64,000 nucleotides of DNA, taken from positions 66,465-130,464 of the forward strand of contig JAPLSY010000080.1 of assembly GCA_026398415.1 (NCBI GenBank), read 5' to 3'. This stretch comes from Kiritimatiellota bacterium. Its GTDB lineage: Bacteria > Verrucomicrobiota > Kiritimatiellia > JAAZAB01. Positions 38,268 to 46,733 of the stretch are shown here, piece by piece. Every line of letters begins with the position of its first letter. The stretch's first letter is position 1. A program made the position numbers and the translations under genes. The notes below the pieces were generated by a model. That model saw only the letters and a program-made list of their open reading frames with translations, made no database searches and was not told where the DNA came from.

Positions 38268-39953
38268 CTAAATATTCTTCACCTTTTCCTGCGGGGCAAG
38301 ATAAGTAACCGCAACAATAAAATCCTGCAGGTCAACCTGAGACGCAGTTTGTGGGGTGAGTTCAAATACATTGTCGCCGTTCTTCACATCGGCCGGCTCG
38401 ATCCGGTAATCCAGCGATTCCCCGGACGCCTTCACGTTTTCCAGAAGCCGGCCGTTCATTTTTACATCTACCCGGTCACCAGCCGCCATGTCTTTTACCC
38501 AGAGATGACAGGTTATTTCCGGGCGCAATTTCCTCTTCTCCGCGCCGGGAAAATCCTCGGCCATGACCAGAGTCATTTTTACCGTCTGATTTGCCAGCAG
38601 GCCTATCGGATTCGCGACATTGAGCGTAGGAGTATTACGGAATTTATCGCCGTCCTTCACATAAGATCCCGGATAACCGTAGCCCCGAGGCGACATGAAA
38701 TAGACTTTGTTCTTGACCAGCAGTTCCTGCTTGTCGCCCAATTCCCGCCAGACCGGGGCATTGGGATCGAAATAATTAAACATGTAAATACCGTCAACGC
38801 CCGACTGCCACGCCTGCATGGCGCGGCCGCGATAAGATAAGTTGGAATTGCGCTGAAAATCCGATGGCCAACCTGTGGCCATCCCGGCCTTCACGCGCGA
38901 TTCGCTCAAACCGGCATACACGGACACACCGTGTTTATGGCCCAACTTCACACTGTATTCCCAAGGGTTCAACTGGAAATAGCAGGTCACGGTCAGCATA
39001 TCCACCAAACCTTCCGCCAGCCACTTCTCTAAATCCAATCCGATTGCCCGGCAATATTCCACCGAATCCGGCACGCGGATGGATAAAAGTATCGGCTTGC
39101 CTTTCTTGATACTCTCCACCTCCGTCATCTTCCGGATCCGCCGTACCATGTCGGTCAGCATGTCCAGTTCCGCCGGGCTTGCCTGGCCGCCCCAGGCCAC
39201 GCTATTGAAAAACATCGCATGCCTGAAATAATCGAGCTCGATCCCATTCACGTCGTAGTTCTGACATACTTCTTCAAAATACTTGAAGGCCAAATCACGC
39301 ACCTCCGGCCGCGTATAGTCCACCGAGCTCCAGGGCCCGTATGGCGGTATCTCATCCTTGCCGCCCACCAGGTATTCCGGATGGTCCTTCTTCAGTTTTG
39401 GAAAGAAATACGGGCCATAACCAGCGGTATACGAATCGTGCGTATCGTTCATCCGGCAACTCCAGAATATCTCCAGGTTGTTCTTCCGGCAAAATTCCAC
39501 CATCAACTGCAAAGGGTCGATGCCTGACTTTATAAGGTCCGGAGTCGCGTTTTCACGAATTTGCCCATCGACCGGGAATTTCTGCGTCATAAATGTCTCG
39601 CCGACTTTCGTCCGATGTGTAAAATAACCGAAACTTTGGGCGTCGGAATAAAAAATCGTATCCACCTGCGAGCCGAGCAACGCCGTCGTCCGTTTTTTCA
39701 GAAATTCTTCAACCAAAGTCTTGGATTCGCCGGAAAACATGATGTCGTCGCCATCGTTGTTAAAAATTATCCGGCGCGGCCGGTGCGCCATCGCCCGGCG
39801 CTCCGCCCTCAGCGCCACCAACGCCTTCTTATTGACAGGCGCCGCATTGGAAGGTTCCGTTCTCTGGCAACCGCTTATCGGCAGAGCCAGGCAGCCCAAA
39901 ACCCCCAGACCAATCGTGAATATCCTGCGCAATGCTTCCCGCTTGATTTTCAT
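38268..39953 (-). CDS. Lipoprotein TIM-barrel glycosyl-hydrolase-like protein, copy 2
   Basis: This 561-residue protein has a lipobox (LPISGC) and the same plan as its neighbours: RRIIFNNDGDDIMFSGESK, FWSCRMNDTHDSYTAGYGP, YDVNGIELDYFRHAMF, SIRVPDSVEYCRAIGLD, SGVDGIYMFNYFDP, then a beta-sandwich tail with RVDVKMNGRLLENVKASG. Much of it is near-identical to copy 1 in protein and DNA, so the duplication is recent. The signal-peptide segment instead resembles copy 3. The spacing to copies 1 and 3 is about 20-26 bp, so all three are probably one transcript. Confidence 0.82.
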   Translation of the reverse strand: MKIKREALRRIFTIGLGVLGCLALPISGCQRTEPSNAAPVNKKALVALRAERRAMAHRPRRIIFNNDGDDIMFSGESKTLVEEFLKKRTTALLGSQVDTIFYSDAQSFGYFTHRTKVGETFMTQKFPVDGQIRENATPDLIKSGIDPLQLMVEFCRKNNLEIFWSCRMNDTHDSYTAGYGPYFFPKLKKDHPEYLVGGKDEIPPYGPWSSVDYTRPEVRDLAFKYFEEVCQNYDVNGIELDYFRHAMFFNSVAWGGQASPAELDMLTDMVRRIRKMTEVESIKKGKPILLSIRVPDSVEYCRAIGLDLEKWLAEGLVDMLTVTCYFQLNPWEYSVKLGHKHGVSVYAGLSESRVKAGMATGWPSDFQRNSNLSYRGRAMQAWQSGVDGIYMFNYFDPNAPVWRELGDKQELLVKNKVYFMSPRGYGYPGSYVKDGDKFRNTPTLNVANPIGLLANQTVKMTLVMAEDFPGAEKRKLRPEITCHLWVKDMAAGDRVDVKMNGRLLENVKASGESLDYRIEPADVKNGDNVFELTPQTASQVDLQDFIVAVTYLAPQEKVKNI

Positions 39954-39973
39954 TACGTTTATTCCTTATCTGT

Positions 39974-42283
39974 TTACTTCTTAATATTCTTCGCCTTTTC
40001 CTGCGGGGCAAGATAAGTGACCGCAACGATGAAATCCTGCAGGCCAACCGGCTTGTTTTCGGTGTAATATTTCATGAACTCCCAGTATGCCTCGCCGGTC
40101 CCCGGTCCGGTCGCCGAACCGAATAGCAAACTGTTTTTGTTCCAGTCGGTATCAAGAATGTTTTCAACACCCTCCTTACGGTCAAACGCGGCAGTCGTAA
40201 ATTTTCCGGTCCCGTCAAGTTTCAGCGTTCCATCCACATACACTCGGATATCCTTGCCCTTCAGCGCGATCCGGTAGGTGTGCATGTCCGTGGCGGCGTC
40301 CAGCGGGCAGGATAACTTCGCAAAATACAGCCCGATACGGTCTTTGCTCAAGGTCAGGTATTCAACCGCGGCCGAGTTGGCCACCCGGACGCAAACGCCA
40401 AGGGGATCATTACTGTCCAGCACCCGTACTCGCGCCTCCACCACCGTCAGCGCCTCTGGCGATATATGCCAGGGATACGCAAGGTTGATCATATCCGCCT
40501 CGCCGCTGCCGCGGTCGGCAAGGAGCAATTGATTCTCGTGGACCTGCTCAATGCCATCATAATTCATTAAACGTCGCCAGGGCAACTGCGCCGGAAAGAC
40601 CAACACCTTGTCGCAGATGTACGCCATATCCCAGTTTTTAATCTCCAAGGCGCCCGGATTGCCCGAAAATTCCTTTCGCGGCGCAGCTTGCGCAGTGAGT
40701 TCAAACACATTGTCGCCGTTCTTCACATCGGCCGGCTCGATCCGATAATCCAGCGATTCCCCGGACGCCTTAACGTTTTCCAGAAGCCGGCCGTTCATTT
40801 TTACATCCACCCGGTCGCCTTCCGCCATGCTTTTCACCCAGAGATGGCAGGTAATTTCCGGGCGCAATTTTATTTGCTCCGCGCCGGGCAAGCCCTCGGC
40901 CATGACCAGGGTCATTTTTTGCGGCTGGTTGGACCTCAGGAATATTGGGCTATCAATGCTGAGCGTAGGCGCATTGCGGAATTTTTCGCCGCCTTTCACA
41001 TAAGAACCGGGCGACCCATCCCCCCGTGGCGCCATGAAATAGACCTTGTTCTTGACCTGCAGTTCCTGCTTGTCGCCCAATTCCCGCCAGGCCGGGGCAT
41101 TGGGATCGAAATAATTAAACATGTAAATACCGTCAACGCCCGACTGCCACGCCTGCATGGCGCGGCCGCGATAAAATAAGTTGGAATTACGCTTAAAGTC
41201 TGACGGCCAGCCTGGCGCACTCCCCGCCCGCACACGCGATTCGCTCAAACCGGCATACACGGACACACCGTATTTATGGCCCAACTTCACGCTGTATTCC
41301 CACGGGTTCAGCTGGAAATAGCAGGTCACGGTCAGCATATCCACCAAACCTTCCGCCAGCCACTTCTCCACGTCCAAGCCAATCGCCCGGCAGAACTCTA
41401 CCGAATCCGGCACACGGATGGATAAAAGGATCGGTTTGCCTTTCTTGAGGCCCTCCGCCTCAGTCATCTTCCGGATCCGCCGTACCAGGTCGGTCATCAT
41501 GTCCAGTTCCGCCGGGCTTGCCTGTCCGCCCCAAGCTACATTCTTGAAAAGCATCGCATGCCTGAAATAATCGAGTTCGATCCCGTCCACGTCGTAATTC
41601 TGGCAAACCTCTTCAAAATACTTGAAAGCCAGATCGCGCACCACCGGCCGCGTATAGTCCACCGAGCTCCAGGGGCCGTAGGGCGGCATCTTGTCTTTGC
41701 TGCCCACCAGATATTCCGGATGGTCCTTCTTCAGTTTTGGAAAGAAATACGGGCCATAACCGGCGGTATACGAATCGTGCGTATCGTTCATCCGGTAACT
41801 CCAGAATATCTCCAAATTGTTCTTGCGGCAGAATTCCACCATTAACTGCAAAGGGTCAGTGCCTGATTTTATAAGGTCTGGAGTCGCGTTTTCACGAATT
41901 TGCCCATCGACCGGGAACTTCTGCGTCATAAATATCTCGCCGACTTTCGTCCGATGTGTAAAATAACCGAAACTTTGCGCGTCGGAATAAAAAATCGTGT
42001 CCACCTGCGAGCCGAGCAAGGCCGTCGTCCGTTTCTTCAAAAATTCTTCAACCAAGGTCTTGGATTCGCCGGAAAACATGATGTCGTCGCCGTCGTTGTT
42101 GAAGATGATCCGGCGTTGTTTGTGAGCCGCCGCCTTGCGCATTTCTTCGAGTTTCACCGGCGTGACCATCGTTTTTTTCATACCCTCCTCCGCCGCAATC
42201 GCTGTTTTTTGAGAAACGCCACAAAATAAAGCAACAATAAATAGAGCGACCAAAAGTCCGGCATAATTCGTGTGGCTTTTCAT
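39974..42283 (-). CDS. TIM-barrel glycosyl-hydrolase-like protein with extra C-terminal sandwich domain, copy 1
   Basis: This is the first gene of the tandem set (769 residues). It has an ordinary signal peptide (MKSHTNYAGLLVALFIVALF, cleavage near AIAAEE) rather than a lipobox. The TIM barrel nearly matches copy 2 (NNDGDDIMFSGESKTL, YDVDGIELDYFRHAML, SGVDGIYMFNYFDP). A unique C-terminal region of about 200 residues looks like a LamG/concanavalin-type sandwich (ALTVVEARVRVLDSND, GKDIRVYVDGTLKLDG). The last residues (DFIVAVTYLAPQEKAKNI) match the end of copy 2, so the extra domain was inserted before a shared tail. AAGGAG stands nine bases before the ATG. Confidence 0.83.
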   Translation of the reverse strand: MKSHTNYAGLLVALFIVALFCGVSQKTAIAAEEGMKKTMVTPVKLEEMRKAAAHKQRRIIFNNDGDDIMFSGESKTLVEEFLKKRTTALLGSQVDTIFYSDAQSFGYFTHRTKVGEIFMTQKFPVDGQIRENATPDLIKSGTDPLQLMVEFCRKNNLEIFWSYRMNDTHDSYTAGYGPYFFPKLKKDHPEYLVGSKDKMPPYGPWSSVDYTRPVVRDLAFKYFEEVCQNYDVDGIELDYFRHAMLFKNVAWGGQASPAELDMMTDLVRRIRKMTEAEGLKKGKPILLSIRVPDSVEFCRAIGLDVEKWLAEGLVDMLTVTCYFQLNPWEYSVKLGHKYGVSVYAGLSESRVRAGSAPGWPSDFKRNSNLFYRGRAMQAWQSGVDGIYMFNYFDPNAPAWRELGDKQELQVKNKVYFMAPRGDGSPGSYVKGGEKFRNAPTLSIDSPIFLRSNQPQKMTLVMAEGLPGAEQIKLRPEITCHLWVKSMAEGDRVDVKMNGRLLENVKASGESLDYRIEPADVKNGDNVFELTAQAAPRKEFSGNPGALEIKNWDMAYICDKVLVFPAQLPWRRLMNYDGIEQVHENQLLLADRGSGEADMINLAYPWHISPEALTVVEARVRVLDSNDPLGVCVRVANSAAVEYLTLSKDRIGLYFAKLSCPLDAATDMHTYRIALKGKDIRVYVDGTLKLDGTGKFTTAAFDRKEGVENILDTDWNKNSLLFGSATGPGTGEAYWEFMKYYTENKPVGLQDFIVAVTYLAPQEKAKNIKK

Positions 42284-42450
42284 TTTCTAACTCCTTGGTC
42301 CATTGCGCGTTAATTGATCAGGGACTGCTTTTCACGCGGTTCGGGCAACCCGCCGGTGCAATTCTGCTTGAAGAAGCATTAATGATGGGCAAAGAGGCCC
42401 GGCGTGTCAAACACAAAGGCGCTAAAAGCTCCTAATCGGCGGGTCATGTT

Positions 42451-43185
42451 TCATCCCTCTTCGTCTTCGGCAAACCATACCTGAACATCGGCAACGCCGG
42501 CCGTGGCCAAGTCGGCCGGCAGGGTAGCACTCGCCACGTGTGTGGCACTCGCCACCCCGCCTGCAACGCTATGCGTAGCATTGCGGGCAGGGCGCATGCG
42601 TTCCACGACCAGCCGTTTCTCCGCTCCGGCGGCGACAAACACAAGGCGCTCCGCTTTTGCCAGAAGGTCAGCCGTCACGCTGACGCGGTCCGGCCCTGGC
42701 TTGCGGGGCACCGCCAGGGCAAGTGCGCCGCGGCCGCGTTCGACATCCTGTGTTGAGAACAACGATGCCGTGTGGCCATCCGCACCCAGCCCCAGCACAC
42801 CTAACGTAATTCGTCCTTTCCGTTTTAAAAACGCGCGCAGGTCACGGTCATAATGCCGGGCGGCCAACGCCAGCGTTTGGCTGGTATCCACCCGCAGGAT
42901 ATGCACGGCGGGAATGTGTAAGGCCTTGAGCATCGGCCGCAACTGCCCGTAATTGCTTTCCGGCGAGCGGATCGGCGCCAGGCGCTCATCGCTCAGCAGG
43001 ATGCGCGTGTTACCATCCACAAAACAGGGGTTTTGGGCTATCTGTTGATAGGCCCCCCGGGGAGTACGGCCGCCGGGCAACATCACCGCATGCGGCACCG
43101 GTAACGCCAATTTGAAATGACACGCCAACAGATCAACAAGCGCCGCCGTCAAATCGTCCGCGTGTTGGAATATTTTGATTTGCAT
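42451..43185 (-). CDS. pgl: 6-phosphogluconolactonase
   Basis: Pgl hydrolyses 6-phosphogluconolactone in the oxidative pentose phosphate pathway. The 244-residue protein belongs to the SugarP_isomerase/DevB group: AVMLPGGRTPRGAYQQIA, ILLSDERLAPIRSPESNYGQ (the DERxV-like motif) and TLGVLGLGADGHTASLFS. After LVFVAAGAEKRLVVERM comes RPARNATHSVAGGVASATHVASATLP, which aligns to nothing in the family and is encoded by a palindromic element plus a short direct repeat (42527-42592). The reading frame resumes with the normal C-terminus. No strong ribosome site is seen. Confidence 0.9.
   Translation of the reverse strand: MQIKIFQHADDLTAALVDLLACHFKLALPVPHAVMLPGGRTPRGAYQQIAQNPCFVDGNTRILLSDERLAPIRSPESNYGQLRPMLKALHIPAVHILRVDTSQTLALAARHYDRDLRAFLKRKGRITLGVLGLGADGHTASLFSTQDVERGRGALALAVPRKPGPDRVSVTADLLAKAERLVFVAAGAEKRLVVERMRPARNATHSVAGGVASATHVASATLPADLATAGVADVQVWFAEDEEG
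42527..42592. repeat. Dispersed palindromic element in frame in pgl
   Basis: At 42556-42592 CCTGCAACGCTA faces TAGCATTGCGGG around TGCG. The reverse complement matches the intergenic copy at 46227-46258 and part of dnaX at 62036-62069. Next to it GCACTCGCCAC occurs twice (about 42529 and 42545). It adds about 20 residues to Pgl without a frameshift. Confidence 0.8.
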
Positions 43186-43210
43186 GGAAAGATTTTACCT
43201 GTTGTGGCAC

Positions 43211-45001
43211 TCATCGATTGGGTTTGAGAATAACATAGGTGGGCAAGCCCATCACGGCAAACGCGTCCAGGACATCACGATCCGGCGGTTGATTGGGATG
43301 CTCGGCCTGGACCTTGACCCTGACAAAGAATTCCAACTGCTGACGGACCTGTGCGTTCCGAAAAGTCGTCGCGTCCATGGCATGACAATTTTTGCACCAC
43401 GAGGCCCAGAAATCAATGAAGACCGGTTTATGTTCCTGATCCGCCCGGGCCAGCGCTTCAGGCAGGCTGGTCAACCATCCTTCGCGCGCGCCACTCGGTG
43501 ACGATTGTCCCCATAGCGGTTGTTGCCGCCCCAGCGGTGGTGACCGCCCCAGCGGTGGTGACCGCCCCAGCGGTGGTGACCGCCAGATCATGAAGCCGGT
43601 ATAGGCATAATAGACGGCTGCCAGCAGGATCAGAATACCGAATCCGTGTTTGATGCGTTCCATCCAGCGGCCTGGCTTGGGCAAACAAGCCAGACCAGCG
43701 CCGGCCAGCGGCCACGGCAAGGCCATGCCCAGGCCGAGGATAAAGGGCAACAGCAACGCGGCGCCGTGACCTTGGGCATACAGACTGGCCGATAAAAGGA
43801 GCACCGAGAGCACCACCGGCGCCACGCAAGCACCCGAGAGTATCGCGGCCAGTCCACCCAAGGCGACAATCATCAGTACGCCGCTGCCCATGCCAATCGT
43901 GTTAAAACGCCCCTGGAACCTGGAAAAATCAATTGCATAGACATCAAACATGGCCAGTGCCAGAACCGCAAACAGAAGCGCGACACTCACATTAAACCAG
44001 GGGGACGCATTTAGCGCACCGAACTTCGCGCCGGTCAGTACAACCAGCAGCCCCAGGATGCCGTAAGCGACGGCCATACCCAGTCCATACAACGCACCCA
44101 ATGCAGCCCCGCGCCGACGCGACTGGGCCCCGGTCCCGGCGCCGATGATCGCCAGGTTGACGGGAATCATCGGTAATACGCAGGGCGTCAGGTTTAAGGC
44201 CAGTCCACCCACAAGCAGGATCAGGATCGAGAGCCACAGCGACCGTTTTAACCAGCGGTCAAGGGGTGCCTCCGGCGTAGCACTCCCCCGCCCTTGCGCC
44301 GATTCCAGAAACGAAAGAAGTTCCGACGATGAGAGATACCCAGCCCGCTGAGCAACTATCGCAAACCGATTGGTCAAAGTGCGCCAATCAGTTGTTGCCG
44401 TGGATGCAGAAACCACAGCGGTTGCGGCAGAAACAGCGACTGAAGATGACGCCAAGTTTGCCCATGAAACTACAAATGTTTCCGATGCCGGCAAAAAGCA
44501 AACAGTTTCGTTACAACCCTGCCACCACACCGTGACCGGCAAACGATTAGTGTTCAGGTTTTCAATGGCGTAAAGCGCCTTGAAAGAGCGCGTGAAAACG
44601 AGTGCTTCTTTTCCGCTTAAGGGATCGGACTGCTTCTCCGGCGCCGGCAGGAAGCGTGGAATCAGTCTGGCCGGCACCGGGACTTCGACACGGAATTGAT
44701 CGGCATACAGCCGATGCTGTGGCGGAATCTCCACCTGAACGAACAGCATCCGCAGTCTGTCGTCCTTCCGCTCTGGTCTGGCGTCTGGCGTCTGGCGTCC
44801 GGCGTCCGTCCCGACGGACACCTGAAAAGGATCAGCCGCCATCACCAGGCAGGTCAAACCCAAAAACGCAACGACTAAGCCTGCGAATGGCGCGACCACG
44901 CGTTTCGCGTGGCTGGCACGAGGTTTGCCCGCCTCTGGCGGGTAAACACTGCGAAGGACCGCAGCTCTTGTCTGGCGTAGCCTTGGCAAAGACAGATTCA
45001 C
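43211..45001 (-). CDS. dsbD: Thiol:disulfide interchange protein DsbD
   Basis: DsbD carries electrons from cytoplasmic thioredoxin across the membrane to periplasmic oxidoreductases. The 596-residue product has a periplasmic N-terminal domain (CNETVCFLP with the redox Cys pair), eight or so helices including LTPCVLPMIPVNLAIIGAG and ILSGACVAPVVLSVLLL, and a C-terminal thioredoxin fold with FWASWCKNCHAMD. The GTG start five bases after the ferritin stop is inferred; it gives a roughly 35-residue extension made partly from palindromes. Two further repeat-derived inserts lie at 44756-44811 (after the signal region) and 43526-43579 (before the thioredoxin domain). It is probably in the ferritin operon. 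Confidence 0.88.
   Translation of the reverse strand: MNLSLPRLRQTRAAVLRSVYPPEAGKPRASHAKRVVAPFAGLVVAFLGLTCLVMAADPFQVSVGTDAGRQTPDARPERKDDRLRMLFVQVEIPPQHRLYADQFRVEVPVPARLIPRFLPAPEKQSDPLSGKEALVFTRSFKALYAIENLNTNRLPVTVWWQGCNETVCFLPASETFVVSWANLASSSVAVSAATAVVSASTATTDWRTLTNRFAIVAQRAGYLSSSELLSFLESAQGRGSATPEAPLDRWLKRSLWLSILILLVGGLALNLTPCVLPMIPVNLAIIGAGTGAQSRRRGAALGALYGLGMAVAYGILGLLVVLTGAKFGALNASPWFNVSVALLFAVLALAMFDVYAIDFSRFQGRFNTIGMGSGVLMIVALGGLAAILSGACVAPVVLSVLLLSASLYAQGHGAALLLPFILGLGMALPWPLAGAGLACLPKPGRWMERIKHGFGILILLAAVYYAYTGFMIWRSPPLGRSPPLGRSPPLGRQQPLWGQSSPSGAREGWLTSLPEALARADQEHKPVFIDFWASWCKNCHAMDATTFRNAQVRQQLEFFVRVKVQAEHPNQPPDRDVLDAFAVMGLPTYVILKPNR
43526..43579. repeat. 18-bp tandem repeat x3 in dsbD, shared with dnaX
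   Basis: CCGCCCCAGCGGTGGTGA occurs three times head to tail, in frame, encoding a repeated SPPLGR segment between the last helix and the thioredoxin domain. A 23-base stretch of this sequence recurs, reversed and with one difference, at 62411-62433 in dnaX. Confidence 0.92.
44756..44811. repeat. Heptamer array (GTCGTCY/GGCGTCT family) inside dsbD
   Basis: The run of GTCTGTC, GGCGTCTGGCGTCT and GGCGTCCGGCGTCC units encodes DAGRQTPDARPERKDD in the N-terminal part of DsbD. The same unit family is otherwise intergenic in this window. Confidence 0.75.
44896..44947. repeat. Two palindromes in the N-terminal extension of dsbD
   Basis: CCACGCG/CGCGTGG around TTT (44896-44912) is followed by GTTTGCCCGCC/GGCGGGTAAAC around TCT (44923-44947). 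The GTTTACCCGCC half is also the start of each 36-bp repeat unit in dnaX. Confidence 0.75.
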
Positions 45002-45005
45002 AGGA

Positions 45006-45539
45006 TTATGCGGCGGGAGCGCCGCCGGCGGCCGTCGTAGGCGGTGGCGTAAAGATGCGCGTCGCCAAATCCTTGTCGAGCATAAACAAGCCGTTGCCAT
45101 CCTTGCCCACCAGGCGCAGGCGCGCCAGCACATCATTGTCGTTGGCTTCCTCCTCGACCTGCTCGGTCACATACCACTGCAAAAGGACGGCGGTGGCGTG
45201 GTCTTTTTCCTTGAGGGCCAGGTCCGACAACTCGTTGATGCATTTCGTAATGAATTGCTCGTGCTTGAGGGTTTGTTCGAACATGTCCAGCAGCGACTTG
45301 AAGGCCGAGGGCGGCGCCTTGACCGCCGCCAATGTGACCGTGCCACCCTGGCTGATCACATAGTTATAAAACTTCATGAAATGGACCATTTCTTCCTGGT
45401 ACTGGACCATGAACCAGTTGGCCGCGCCCTTCAGTCCCATGGCGGCGGAGGCCGCCGACATCGAAAGGTATAGATAGGCGGAATAAAACTCGTTGCTCAT
45501 CTGGCCATTCAGGGCATCCACCATTTTTTGATTCAGCAT
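45006..45539 (-). CDS. ftnA: Ferritin (FtnA type)
   Basis: This 177-residue non-haem ferritin stores iron as a 24-subunit shell. The four-helix ferroxidase pattern is present: QMSNEFYSAYLYLSM, WFMVQYQEEMVHFMKFYNYV (ExxH) and LLQWYVTEQVEEEANDND (Glu residues of the third site). A Pro/Ala/Gly tail follows. An ideal ribosome site (AAGGAGG) precedes the ATG. It lies 18 bp after rubrerythrin and five bp before the dsbD start, so it is part of an oxygen/iron stress operon. Confidence 0.95.
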   Translation of the reverse strand: MLNQKMVDALNGQMSNEFYSAYLYLSMSAASAAMGLKGAANWFMVQYQEEMVHFMKFYNYVISQGGTVTLAAVKAPPSAFKSLLDMFEQTLKHEQFITKCINELSDLALKEKDHATAVLLQWYVTEQVEEEANDNDVLARLRLVGKDGNGLFMLDKDLATRIFTPPPTTAAGGAPAA

Positions 45540-45557
45540 GGGTATCCTCCTTGTGTT

Positions 45558-46130
45558 TTACCAATTCTCCGCCAGCAGTTCGAAATGGGCCTGGGGATGG
45601 GCGCAGGCCGGGCAGGCCTGGGGCGCCTCTTTACCTTTGTGCAAATAACCGCAGTTGCGGCAACGCCACACGACATCCTTGTCTTTTTTAAATACCGTGC
45701 CGGCTTCCACATTGGCTGCGAAGCCAAGGTAGCGCTTCTCGTGCTGGCGCTCCGCCACCACCAGGGCATCAAATATTTTTGCAATCGGCTCAAGACCTTC
45801 CGCACGGGCGATCTTGGCAAAGCCCGGATACATTTCCGACCATTCGTCATGTTCGCCGGCGGCGGCGGCCTTCAAGTTCTGCAACGTCGTGCCCACCACG
45901 CCCGCCGGGAACGAACCTTCGATTTTCACCACCCCGCCCTGCAGGAGCTTGAACAGCCGGTGGGCGTGTTCGCGTTCCTGGTTGGCGGTTTCCTCGAACA
46001 CATCGGCAATCTGGATGAAGCCATCCTTGCGCGCCTGGCCGGCAAAATAAGTGTAACAATTGCGCGCCTGTGATTCGCCCGCGAATGCCGTCAATACATT
46101 CCGTTCCGTCTTACTGTCTTTGAATTCCAT
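45558..46130 (-). CDS. rbr: Rubrerythrin
   Basis: Rubrerythrin reduces hydrogen peroxide in anaerobes. The 190-residue protein has a diiron four-helix domain (AFAGESQARNCYTYFAG, EETANQEREHAHRLF, and a later RQHEKRYLGF) and a C-terminal rubredoxin-like domain with CRNCGYLHKG and CPACAHPQAHF. The start MEFKDSKTERN has GGAGG five bases upstream; a longer frame exists but lacks a site. It is preceded in the operon by a separate rubredoxin, its probable electron donor. Confidence 0.95.
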   Translation of the reverse strand: MEFKDSKTERNVLTAFAGESQARNCYTYFAGQARKDGFIQIADVFEETANQEREHAHRLFKLLQGGVVKIEGSFPAGVVGTTLQNLKAAAAGEHDEWSEMYPGFAKIARAEGLEPIAKIFDALVVAERQHEKRYLGFAANVEAGTVFKKDKDVVWRCRNCGYLHKGKEAPQACPACAHPQAHFELLAENW

Positions 46131-46226
46131 GACATCCTCCTGTTCGGATCTGTTGACACTATGACACAAAATTAACCGCTGATGTAACTACACAGCAAAT
46201 CTGGATTCACTGAAGCCCGGCAGGTT

Positions 46227-46258
46227 CCTGCCCGCAGTGCTACAGCGTTGCAGGCGGG
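46227..46258. repeat. Dispersed palindromic element, intergenic copy
   Basis: CCCGCAGTGCTACAGCGTTG plus CAGGCGGG: the same sequence, reversed, is in frame in pgl (42556-42592), and a variant is in dnaX (62036-62069). Here it lies in the leader of the rubrerythrin gene. Confidence 0.8.
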
Positions 46259-46336
46259 TTACACTGACATCACGGATGAGATCAAGGAGAACATCCATCG
46301 CGCCCCTATCCGTGCCATCCGTGAAATCCGTGGTTC
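46258..46336. repeat. Nonamer array (ATCCGTGNN family) as inverted pair
   Basis: The right arm 46308-46336 has three ATCCGTG units spaced nine bases apart. The left arm (about 46258-46282, TTACACTGACATCACGGAT) is the reverse complement of similar units. It lies between the rubredoxin and rubrerythrin genes. Confidence 0.7.
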
Positions 46337-46352
46337 TGCTCCCTGCCATTAC

Positions 46353-46511
46353 TTATTCCGGCGAAAACTGATCCTTGCCAACGCCACATTCCGGACAGAC
46401 CCAGTCAGCTGGCACCTGGTCAAATGGTGTCCCGGGCTTTACACCGTGCTCCGGATCGCCCAGCTTGGGATCGTACACATAGCCGCAGACATCGCAGATA
46501 AAACGTTGCAT
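46353..46511 (-). CDS. Rubredoxin (52 residues)
   Basis: Rubredoxin is a one-iron electron carrier. The 52-residue protein begins [15 protein letters not shown] and has the two CxxC knuckles CDVCGY and [11 protein letters not shown], with the typical [18 protein letters not shown] segment between. AGAGGAG lies six bases before the ATG. It is the first gene after a good promoter at 46582-46609 and leads into rubrerythrin and ferritin, so it probably passes electrons to rubrerythrin. Confidence 0.96.
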   Translation of the reverse strand: MQRFICDVCGYVYDPKLGDPEHGVKPGTPFDQVPADWVCPECGVGKDQFSPE

Positions 46512-46581
46512 ATCGACTCCTCTCTTATATCTCGTGCCTGTTTTACAGGCCCTTGCACACCATAGCTACGCCACACGCAAT

Positions 46582-46609
46582 ATATTATACCCAGTTCCCG
46601 CGTTGTCAA
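46582..46609 (-). promoter_or_regulatory. Sigma70-type promoter of the rubredoxin-rubrerythrin-ferritin operon
   Basis: On the minus strand TTGACA (46609-46604) is followed after 16 bp by TAATAT (46587-46582), with TATAAT overlapping at 14-bp spacing. The rubredoxin ATG is about 70 bases downstream and has its own ribosome site. Confidence 0.65.
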
Positions 46610-46733
46610 TGCTCAGGCAATGCATGATTATGCAATGCGGATGGAAATGAGTGCACCAGTTTAATCCTGGTCAAATGCCATGTCGGAGCACTATTTCAGG
46701 CGGACATTACGACCAGCACATTTTTGCCGTTGA

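Noticed and set aside
42284-42450. Promoter or riboswitch before the hydrolase tandem
   Set aside because: A TTGACA is present near 42402 on the minus strand, but no good -10 box lies at the right spacing and no known riboswitch motif is visible.
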